NCBI GenBank assembly: GCA_963931865.1
Contig: OZ007505.1
Coordinates: 496,001 to 560,000 of the forward strand
Source: Axinella damicornis
Taxonomy: Eukaryota > Porifera > Demospongiae > Axinellida > Axinellidae
Direction: 5' to 3'
Length of the DNA stretch: 64,000 nt
Numbering within the stretch: position 1 is the first letter of the stretch; each line of letters starts with the position of its first letter. This document shows, piece after piece, positions 1 to 11,600 of this stretch. The notes beneath the pieces are model-generated. The model did no database searches, had not been told where the DNA came from, and saw nothing but the letters and a program-made list of their open reading frames with translations. The position numbers and the translations under genes were made by a program.

Positions 1-373
1 CTTTGCAAGATTTGCGACGAAAGGATTCCAAGGGTGGGAATACACCAAAGTCCTTCAACACTGCAAATGTGTGTCGCTAAATGGAAAATATATGTGCCAA
101 GAAAGAAAGACAGCCCCCAAATGATATTGGTTGATCGGCTTAAAACTCTAGTAACAGTACTGCCTTAGGATTGGCAGACTTAACCTTGGAATCAGGATCA
201 GAGGCTTATTATGGTGCAGCCTTAATGACAGGTGTTTGCTTTTGTATTTGGGAGTATAGGAGTGTTTGGTTCATGCTGACATTGCCAGACAAGCACTGTT
301 CTTTGTGAAGGTTACCCGCTCACATGCGATCCCAGTCTATTATTCAACATACAGACACAATGTGACTGCTTAC
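1..373 (-). other. 3' intron of the Trio-like gene running off the window
   Basis: The donor at 373-368 (minus strand gtaagc) opens an intron. I see no exon with a convincing acceptor between it and base 1. Confidence 0.5.
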
Positions 374-2961
374 CTGCCACTTTCTGCTTGAGACGTAGGA
401 TTTTAGTCGGGTGGTACTGAGGTTAGGAGAATGCTTTGGAGATTTTGAGGCTAGCCATGGATGCCTGAGGCACTGTGTTGATGAGATTCTGTTGCTGTGG
501 GAGGAGGAAGGGTGAAGAGGAAGGGGAGGGAAAGGAGGGTCGGTTGAGGGGAGCAAAGGAGGGAAGGTTGGGGGGAAGAAAGGAGGGAGGAAATGTGGGT
601 TTGAAGGGATATCGGATGGTGAGGTGTGGTGGGGAATATTAAGGATGGAGGGTCCGGGATGTCAAGGGGAGGGGAGTAGGGATGTAGAGGGGAGGGGAGT
701 ATACCTCTTATCTTTCACAATCATCTTTGAGATCAGGTCCCTGGCACTGTTGGAAACCTCCCTGAAATGTTTCGCATGGAATGAGTAGCGCACGCTGACA
801 ATGTTGTCTTTAGTGAGGTCCATCGAGTCCACAAGGAATGGGGATGTGCCACCCAGGCTGTGTAGTGTGGGAGGGTGTGTGGTGTGTGTGATTCACACTA
901 GGTACTACGTCTGTTACCAGAGCAACAGTGGATAGACTGTGTATGTATGTATTGCACACTTACAGTATATACAGCAGAACTCCCAAGGACCACATGTCTG
1001 TTACCGTGGTAACAGGCTCCCCTGTCAAGATCTCTGGTGCTACATGTAAAGAGATAACAGATCCGTATATCAGTGTCACATGATCACAACTGTGAACAAA
1101 TCCACATTAGCATGAGACACTTTTCTTGTCTTCTGTGAGCACAAACTGGAAGGAACAGTTCTGTCAGGACTGTAGTGAGTTCAAAGATCGAAGAAGGCGT
1201 CCCAGGCAGAGGTTGTTATACTGTAACCTTTCCCCAGATCTTGTTACATCAGAGCTAGAGCCTGAAGCTGCTGCAAGCGACCAGCACAGCTGGCAAGTTC
1301 AACATGATCATGAGTGGATCAGACTATTTCGGCTGCATACCTACCTTCATATTCAATACAGCTATCCATCTTCTTCACGATGACGTTGCTGTTGTGTGGT
1401 ATCTCCCTCGATCTCTCCATGTGGATCAGTGTTACTTCTGGCACTGCTGACCCAGCCAGCTCCATCACCATGAGGTTCTCAGGCTGCCATGGCAACACAT
1501 GCGCGTGTGGAGGGGGGGAGGGAGGGACGGATGAAGAGCCTCATACACACATACCTTCCTCTCTCCTGAAAGCTTTGACACTCCTGATGGAAGGTCCAGA
1601 CCACACCACACTCTCACATTTGCCTTCCCTGCTGCTTGCAACGTACAGCTTCTGTTTGCCAATTAAGTGCATTTCTCCACGACACATCTACCCTAGGCTT
1701 TTGCCGATCACTTCATCCGCCCACCTACTTTCAGGAGAGGATCTGGGCACAGCTACACACACACACACACATACATTGTACGTACCCGGATGTCAAGGTG
1801 GGCAATGTTGGAATTGTGGAGGTAACAGAGAGCTGCCAGCACCTGCTCCACACAGCCGACAGCTGCGTCCTCATTCAGGCAGTCATGCTGGACAAAATAC
1901 TCAAATACATTCACACCGCTGATGCTGGGAAGGGGGGAGATAATATTGCTTAGAATAAATGTGATGTGTTACTATGGAATCCACCTTTGAAATGTTACCA
2001 CATGCATGCTATGGTAGTGGGCCCGGGCCTTGTTGGATTCACATGCACTCGTCAATGACTCATTGTTACTCTACGAGTTGATGTTGAGTTTCAGAAAGGC
2101 AAAATTGCATGCCAGTTCTGACTCGGTATCAGAAAGTTTCATTTGGCATCAGGACTGGGGGGAGGTTTCCACTTCATAACTGGAAAGGATGTGGCTATAT
2201 ATGATTACGCGGGTATCACCCTCTCCCTCCCAGCTAACTCTCTCGATCCCCACTCCACCATACATACTGACATCACGCTCACTCCACCATACATACTGAC
2301 ATCACGCTCCCCACTCCACCATACATACTGACATCACACTCCCCACTCCACCGGTACCATACATACTGACATCACGCTCCCCACTCCACCATACATACTG
2401 ACATCGATATCACGCTCCCCACTCCACCATACATACTGACATCACGCTCACTCCCACCATACATACTGACATCACGCTCCCCACTCCACCATACATACTG
2501 ACACCACGCTCCCCACTCCACCATACATACTGACACCACGCTCCCCACTCCACCATACATACTGACACCACGCTCCCCACTCCACCATACATACTGACAT
2601 CACACTCACTCCACCATACATACTGACATCACACTCCCCACTCCACCATACATACTGACATCACGCTCCCCACTCCACCATACATACTGACATCACACTC
2701 ACTCCACCATACATACTGACATCACGCTCCCCACTCCACCATACATACTGACATCTCACTCACAGTGGAAAGAGGATGACAAAGTGCTTCTGTGTTACGT
2801 AGGCGGAGGTCACTTGGATGATGTTGGGATGAGAAAGCCTCCCTAGGATATTCAGCTCATGCTTGGCACGTTCTTTCCCAACCTCTAGGGGAATGAGCTT
2901 CGCTGCATATGTCTGTTGGGTGGCATGGTGGATGCACTCATAGACCGTACCATAGTGACCT
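374..2961 (-). CDS. C-terminal protein-kinase-like domain of the Trio-like gene
   Basis: Exons 2961-2764, 1924-1786, 1483-1345, 1039-964, 857-705 and 494-374; phases all agree. The ATP-loop region reads I-S-R-G-H-Y-G-T-V (first Gly is Ser). VAIK-type Lys is present in Y-A-A-K-L-I-P; the catalytic loop is H-L-D-I-R-P-E-N (Lys changed to Arg); the DFG position reads H-M-E; A-P-E is present, followed by D-M-W-S-L-G-V. The terminal helix C-L-R-H-P-W-L matches Trio/Kalirin. Loss of the DFG Asp suggests weak or absent phosphotransfer. The coding sequence continues beyond the donor at 373. Confidence 0.9.
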
Positions 2962-5900
2962 CTGGGGTGGGGGGAGGAGGAGGGGAGGGAGGGGGAGGAA
3001 GGGGGAGGAAGGGGGAGGGAGGGTTAGGGTTAACACACTTCCTCCCAACACTATACAACACACACACACACACACACACACACATACTTCCGCCCCTCAT
3101 ACAATACACACACCTTGAAATCTCCTCCAATAGTTGGTAACGGTTCTCAAAAGGCTCCTGCAAGAAATCAGACTCCATTGACGTCTGTGCCATCTTGATT
3201 CGGTCTGACTCGGCACTTGGCTTGCTCAGGCCAATCTGGTTACTGGCCATCACACGGAAAAGGTACTCAATGCCTGGCATGAGGTCATCAACAACGAATG
3301 AGGGTTCAGTAATACGCTTCATGAGAGTGCTCCATCTGTGTGTGGGAGAGAGGGGAGAGGGGAGAGAGGAAGGAGGGAAGAGGTACTTTGGATCATGTCA
3401 AGACCATATTGGGACCACATGCAAAAACTCACATAATTATAACCAGATTCATCATCATGACCTTTGACCTGACCTACTAAGTTCCAACCAGTCACACTAC
3501 CCACCTGTTTGATACACCATCCTTGCACTCCGCAAGATAGAGCTTGATGGGGGAGTGACCGTCGGAGGCTGGAGGCTCCCAAGACAGGCTGACGGATGTG
3601 CACGTGAGAGGCTTCACAATGGGTTTACCAGGGGGGTCAGGTGGACCTGAGAGAATGTGTGTGTTGTGTGAGGGTGTGAGAGGATGCATGTGTGTGTTGT
3701 GTGAGGGTGTGTGAGGGTGTTGTGTGAGGGAGTTTAAACCAAATGTGGATTTGACAGGCACTCCATTCATAACCACTGAGATCTGCTGTAATATACTAGG
3801 AGAATGCATCACACTGTGGGGTGAGCGTGAGTGTGAGCGAGCGCAATTCAGTAGTTTCATGCACATGAGGCGACAGAAATCTTAATATGACAATCAGACG
3901 TGAACACCAAAAGTACACTTGCGCCCAGCAAGACAACGGCTTACTCAGCACAGTGAAGTGAGCAGTAGAGGAGGCAACACCATGTTCGTTCCAGATGGTA
4001 CACGTGTACGTTCCCTCGTCACTGGCCTGGACGGACTTGATACGAAGGACACAGCTTTCCCCTCCAAAGCTGGTGAATGCACGGTCTATATTCAGGGGCT
4101 GCCAGTTGCGGGTCCACTCCACAGAGGGGGTGGGCGTGGCACCCTCCTTGATCCGACAACAAAGTTGCACGACGTTCTCTGCTATCACCGTCTCATCTGA
4201 TATATGGGAAACGATTGTGGGAGCCTGGGGTATGTGTGTGTGTGTGATATGTACATGTTTATAGGTAAAACAGCTGAAATATATTACAGTTAGAGGATCC
4301 AACTCATTGTGGACATGCCCATCAGTCACACCTACCAGCCACGCCCACCAGCCACACCCACCAGCTAGTGATCCATTACCTGTCTGGACCCGTCTGCGGG
4401 TGTGGAGCCCTCTCCTTCATTCTCCTCATTGGAGTCCTCTTCAAATGTGTAGCTGCTCGTGATTCGAACTTTATGGTGAGCCTTCTTGGGCAGAGACTTC
4501 TTTCTACCTGCATATCTGCAATCAGCCAATCAAAAATTGATACGATTATTTAATTGAGAGCTAGTGCAGTCTCTCCCATATAAATGGAGCGTGAGAGTGC
4601 ACCATGGTATAAATGGAGCGTGAGAGTGCACCATGGTACCCTAGGATTCATGATCACTCACTTCGGAGAGTCTGAGGCTGAATGGATTGGCGATTGTTTC
4701 AGGAGTTGACGCCTTCTGATTGCTGCAACGAGAACATCATCACAAGAAAATGATGTACATGCCAGAGAATGTTTACCTAAGTCCTAGGTAGAGTGGTCCC
4801 TTTGAGACATTGAGGGGTCTAACAGACAAGAGGGGTGGGGTCCAACTGGCATGTCATATGGGGCCTACACTCTATGAACACCCATCAGACATATAGCTCA
4901 GTGTAAGGATTTCCCTCAAGCGTTTGACTGTGCATCACCTCCCGGTACACCCATGACTCCTCTCCCCGTACCTGCATTCAGAGACACTTCCTCTTCTGTG
5001 CTCAGCTCCCCGTCAAACTTGTCCAGAAAGGACCCGGGGATCCAGCCCTTCTGACCAATCCGGGTGTTGCCAGGACTGGAACTGATGTCTCTTACAAGGC
5101 GGGCAAGCCACCAATCAGATGCACCGTCAATGACATCGTACACCTGGCCCTTATGGATGAAGAGAATGCCCTCGTTCTCCTTCGGAGGGGCACAGTCTTC
5201 AGCCACAATGTGGAGATTGAGAGGGCGTGACTTTAGGGAAGGGGTGGAGGGGGTCGGCTCACCGAATGTCGTTACCTATGCATATATGTGTGTATATGTG
5301 TGTAGTGTCTTGTCTGATTAGAGAGCACAGAAACTGCAATCCACATTCATGCATGTTGACGTCATATACCGGTACCAGGACGCAGTTAACACTCTTATTC
5401 CATACTCACTACATGCTTACATAGCCCACACCCATAGCTCTCTAAGTACAGTCATACAATCGTAGGAGTGTCACATGACTCTCACATGACCACTTACGGA
5501 GTCCAAGGTCATAGCTCTCTTCCGACTTGCAGGGTCCTTGGGGGCCCATGGGGTGGCGCTCGGAGCATTGTGGGTCTCTAACAATTCATCCTCAGAGTCA
5601 TCACTCAGATTGATCATGGCCACAGAGGATCGCAGGCTGTGGAAACAACACCAGAGACAAGATGATAATCATTAGGTTCACTTCACAGAATGAGACAGCA
5701 GGTAACTAACTCAGATATGTCAGATCCAAGTGTTCTGCTCCTCGGCTTGGGCTGCTTCAGCGCTGCAATGTGTACCACAAGAGAACACATCAACAGTTGA
5801 CTACACAGACATGCCAAACACACGAGAGATGTGATCCGAGACCGTCGTGATCTCTGTGATGACTCATCAACAGTCCAGAGAGCACACTCACGAGCTCATG

Positions 5901-8386
5901 TTATTCACCAATAGCCCAACAATTAACTTACCTTTCAACATCTCAAACTGCTGCTTCAGGATCTCCTTGAGGGCCAGCAACCATTGCTGCTTCTTCTCCA
6001 CAGTGCCAGCATCCAGAATATAGTACTGATCCCACAAGCCAATTTGGCCCGTCCCCACGGCAAAGCGATTGGGGCTGTCCCCTTCCTTCTCTGCCAAGGC
6101 CAAGTTGTGGATCTTCAGGGAGTCCTTGTACAGGTACATTCCGTCGTCACCCTTCTCCTTGGTGAGGACCAGCCGCTGCTCTAGAAGGAAGATGTGGCGC
6201 TTCGCCCCTGTCCACCGGGACCTCTCAAACACTGTGAACTCATCCTGAGAGGGGTCATCATAAGAACATGAGTGAGTATGGGGTCATGTGACAAGACATG
6301 TGATACCATGTGACAAAACGTGACATCTTGTGATGTGCAAGATTAGGGTGCTGAAGTCATACGTTCAATCCGTGACCTGCCCACCTGCAATATAATTTGT
6401 CCACTTGCGTGGATGTTGCCCTCGTAGCCATAGATCATGCTGAGCGTCATGGCGTCGTTGGCCCTCTTGGGTACATCTTGCATCAGGTGAAGTGCCTTCT
6501 CAAGGTTAGGGGTCTCCATCACTGCCTTTTGGGCGGACCTGTATAGGTCCCTCAAGAGCAGCTGATACTTTGTGATCCTCTGGACAGGTTTGATGAGGAA
6601 GGAGTCGATGCCCTGTCGGTGCCCGAGCAGGTTCTGGACATCCTGGGAGGTAAGGTGCAAAGGACATGGCGAATGGAGGGTGTGCTCCATCTGTACATTT
6701 AGGGCATACTGCTTGAGAAGGCACGTAATGCTACCTAAGGAGGCACGTAAATTAACTCTCATTGCTCAACCCAAGAGGGAACAGTGCTCCAGAATATTCT
6801 CTAGCACAGTGGGGAAAACATGGCAGCTGGACACGGATCACCTGGCTGGTTTTACAGAGTACAGTTGATCAGTGTTGCATGCGCTGAGTGAGCAGCTGTG
6901 ACACTACACTCCTGCTCAACGAACAACGTCGATAGTTTAGAAGCCTCACGATCGCAGCACTAGTAGTGGACAATGATCAAGTGAGGGAGGGGCTTCAAAG
7001 AGAGGCTAACCTCAAAGAACGTTCCTCCGTTATGATGGAAGCTCCACAGGAAGGACTCCGACTTGGGTTTGTTCTCGCAGTAAGTCACATACACCTCAAA
7101 GTTATGAGCCTGGGCAGACGGAGGAGATGTGTTGAATCATGCATGCAGAGATAATGTATCTCGTATACGTGTCATGTGAAGTCATGTGATCATTACATGA
7201 GGCCATGTGATCATTACATGAGGCCAAGTGATCTTTATGTTAGGTCATTTGATCATTATGTGATTTCATGCCATCAATGTGAGAGATCATGTGACCCACC
7301 TGGTCCAGGAAGCACTTCGCTGTGTCTTCCAGGGACCCCTTTGCCTCCTCCAACAAGTCAAGAAATGTGCTGCAGGAGAAATCAATTTGAAACTTGAGCT
7401 TGAGGACCGTGACATTGGGTAATAAGATTAGTATGGCATGACACTGGTTCCCCCTCCTTACCCATGGTGGAACTCATGCACTGCTGCCCCCTCCTTACCC
7501 ATGGTGGAACTCATGCACTGCTGCCCCCTCCTTACCCATGGTGGAACTCATACACTGCTGCCCCCTCCTTACCCATGGTGGAACTCATACACTGCTGCCC
7601 CCTCCTTACCCATGGTGGAACTCATACACTGCTGCCCCCTCCTTACCCATGGTGGAACTCATGCACTGCTGCCCCCTCCTTACCCATGGTGGAACTCATG
7701 CACTGCTGCCCCCTCCTTACCCATGGTGGAACTCATACACTGCTGCCCCCTCCTTACCCATGGTGGAACTCATGCACTGCTGCCCCCTCCTTACCCATGG
7801 TGGAACTCATGCACTGCTGCCCCCTCCTTACCCATGGTGGAACTCATGCACTGCTGCCCCCTCCTTACCCATGGTGGAACTCATGCACTGCTGCCCCCTC
7901 CTTACCCATGGTGGAACTCATGCACTGCTGCCCCCTCCTTACCCATGGTGGAACTCATACACTGCTGCCCCCTCCTTACCCATGGTGGAACTCATGCACT
8001 GCTGCCCCCTCCTTACCCATGGTGGAACTCATACACTGCTGCCCCCTCCTTACCCATGGTGGAACTCATGCACTGCTGCCCCCTCCTTACCCATGGTGGA
8101 ACTCATACACTGCTGCCCCCTCCTTACCCATGGTGGAACTCATACACTGCTGCCCCCTCCTTACCCATGGTGGAACTCATGCACTGCTGCCCCCTCCTTA
8201 CCCATGGTGGAACTCATACACTGCTGCCCCCTCCTTACCCATGGTGGAACTCATGCACTGCTGCCCCCTCCTTACCCATGGTGGAACTCATACACTGCTT
8301 GGATGTTCCCAAATATCGTTCTCTCCTTTCCTTTCAGATTGTCAGGTAGATTGGGACTCTGCATCTCCTTCATGTAGCCCTGTGAA

Positions 8387-8427
<41 letters not shown>

Positions 8428-8664
8428 GGGAGGGAAGGTACGTAGAGTATACGATGGAAGAGCTATTCTGTGCACGGACCATACATCGCCATGACATGAC
8501 TTTGCTTACAGTGATACACTGTTCCAGTCGTTGTACATACTCCCTCTCAGTTTCCAACAGTTCAGTCATGATGTACCTGCATAGTTAACAGTTCAGTCAT
8601 GATGTACCTGCATAGTTAACAGAGTGCTACATACTGAGTCATGAACTATCTGTCCATCTATCTG

Positions 8665-8697
<33 letters not shown>

Positions 8698-11600
8698 GTA
8701 TCTATCAATCTATCTATAGTATGCATAGAGCATACTGGAAGAGGTCACACATTCAAATATGCAGAAACTAGAATGCAGAAAGTATGCTAGTATCGTTCCC
8801 AGGATACTAGAAGACAGCAGAGTATACTGATGGTATGCAGATCTCACTTCAGTTTTTCCTGTGCTTTGCGCACCCTTTCCATTTCCTCTTCTGTAATTTC
8901 AGCTGACGTTCTTGTGTTGTCCTACAGGACAGAAAACACCCCAACACTGACACCAACACGGATACCCAACACTGACACTATCACCCCAATGGATAACACC
9001 ACATCCCCTGCTACATGAAATACTCGAAATGTATGATCTCCCAATTGAGGTGCGGCAGTGAAATCAATATAATTTATGGCATAGGAATTTCATGCTGGTT
9101 CATAGGCTGTCACAAACACCCTTGAAATTCTAACCTCAGAATGTTGTCTAATTTCTATGAAGCCATTTCTAGTCACCTTCACCAAACAGAGGCAGAAGTT
9201 CAAGGTATAATTGCATTCCTTTGTGCATGTTCAGGAATTACTAATTGCATTCCTTTGTGCATGGCTCAGTATATAGTACATGTAAGTGTACCTGACTTAT
9301 GGCAGGAGCTGTATTGATAGCTTCATCACTGCTACTGCTGTGTAGCTGAGAGAGGGAGGAACTGTGAAGCTATGAGAGGGAGGGAGGGAGGGAGGGAGGG
9401 AGGGAGAAATAGCAGTTTTAATACAAATCGGAGTGACTTGCTACAAGGACATACAACCAGAATCTTTATTTCCTTGCTAGATCTGCTGCAAGGAGCTCTT
9501 TGCTGACACCTTAACATTAACCTCAGGGGAAAAGGAAAGGAAGGAATGAAGGAAGGGAAGGAGGGGGGAAGAAATGAAGGAAGGGAAGGAGGGTATGTGG
9601 GAGGGAGGGTGGAAAGAAGGAGGGAAGGAGTGAGAGAGGAAGAGAGGAGAGGGAGGAAGTCTCTGATGGACATACCATCTTCTCAGAAGGTGACTCTGAG
9701 CTAATTGACACACTGCGCCCCTGGCTGCGTTTACGAATCACTCCTCTCCTCCGCCACCTGGACTTCGTTTTCGCATCCTCTGGACCACCACAATTAACTC
9801 CATTGGTGCTCGTATTTGGCAGTATCGTTTCCGTGTAACTTCTCCTGGGAGGCAGCGGGGACGTTCGAGGGGACAGGTGAGGAAGGCTTGCGGAGGTGTG
9901 TAGGTCTGGATGCTTCTCTGCTTCCACAGTTTCAACCGGTCTGTCCAGCGATGTCACGTCATCTTCCTCTCCTTGTGCTACCTCCTCGTCTGTTGGTCCA
10001 AAGGTCATGCGCCTCAGCATGCCAATCACCTGCTGGCTCTGGAGGTCGTGACTCCCAAACGCCTTCTGGTTCTTTAGATGCTTTAGTTTCTCCTCGTCAA
10101 GAGAGGTGTTCAGTGGATCTGAAGTGATAACAAGAATGTTGTTGTAAACCAATGGAAGTACAGAACCAGCAACGTCTGCTGCTGGGACTGTTATGCCCCT
10201 CCCCCTCCCCCTCCCTCACCCTCTCCCCCCCTCTCCCCCTCCCATTCAGTACTTCAACGCAGTGCACCAGCACATGCAGTGGACACTGTTCAGTCCCAGT
10301 AACACACTCTTCAATGTAGTGGTTAGCACCCCCGAGCACCCTTGAGTGCACTACATGACGTAGACCCATCCCTCCATGCTCCTCCCCTCTCTAGTGTCAC
10401 ATGACCTTGCTTGCCCCACCCACCTGCGGAGTTCTGCACCCATCCCTTTGCAGTCCTCCTTCCCCCGAGATCCGTCTCGTCCACCGTGTGCTCCAGGATC
10501 TCTGAGGGTATCCATCCATGCTCCACCTTGGACCTTCCCACCGTCCGCACGTACCACTTCCTGTTGATGCTGTTGTCCAAAACCTCCACAATGTCCCCTC
10601 GGGTGAGGGAGAGGGGTGTGTTGGGAGGGGGGGAGAGAGGGGTTGGATGGTAGTCCTCCTTTACATGGTACTGAGCGGGGAAGAGGGAAGGAGGGAGGGT
10701 GGGAGGAGGGAGGGAGGGAGCGAGGGAGAGGGATGGAGGGAAGAAGAGAGGGAGAAGATCTTGTGAACGAACAAAGCCATACAACTTGACCTAGCTATAT
10801 CTGTCTACAATGTACAGGGTTACATTTGGGGGGGGGGGGGGGGGGGGGGGGGGGCATTCGCTCCTCCCTTGGATTCCCCCCCCCCCCTTGGCATTTCACA
10901 TTCCCTACTGTAAGTACTGTGAAAAGAAATATACAAGCTAGCCATTCAAATATGTATACAGTGCTTATTACATGAATATTATTTGTTTTTGGTTAGCAAT
11001 AAAATGTGATTTGACCCTGAGATTGTGTCAGAATCAATCCCATAGGATCTAAATTTCTGGGGAAGGATACTGACCTTTGAACTGACCAAAAATCTTCTTT
11101 GCTCTGTTCAAAAGTCAAGTATATAAAGGGGAGTGGGGGGCCTTGGAACGAGGAGTGGGGGGGCCTTGGAAAGGGGAGTGGGGGGCCTTGGAACGAGGCC
11201 AATAATTCTCATGTTCTCATGTTCGCACACAAAGCCCTAGCATGCGTACACACATCACACCATGCTAGTTCTGTAAGAAGCCCTCACAAATGGTTGCTGG
11301 GTCTCATCGGATTTTGTGAGGGTCTGTGTGCTAAGCTGGTACCAGGTATTTAAGGATGGATAGTGGATAGCAGGAGCTTACGAAGTGCCACGAAGGAGCG
11401 TCCAACTAGTGTTACAGTAGCCAACAGGACGTTACACAAGTGAAACGATCATACATGTCTCAATAGAAACAATTCCACTTTTCTATGCATGCTACTTGAT
11501 TGTATTCCTGCATGCCTGCAGCGGCACTGTATATACACTCGGTAGGGCAATTGGTAGGGCAAGCTCAGTTGTGTCCACCAACGCACTGTGGCTCGCCCCA

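Noticed and set aside
1314..1922. 202-aa plus ORF opposite the kinase exons
   Set aside because: Shadow of the minus-strand Trio-like exons, crossing their introns.
7446..8300. CRISPR-like array (regular 37-bp repeats)
   Set aside because: There are no unique spacers between repeats and the host is eukaryotic; it is a head-to-tail minisatellite.
7438..8588. Three long overlapping plus-strand ORFs (280-374 aa) over the 37-bp array
   Set aside because: The unit has no stop in any plus frame, so all frames stay open automatically. The real gene runs on the other strand and the array lies in its intron.
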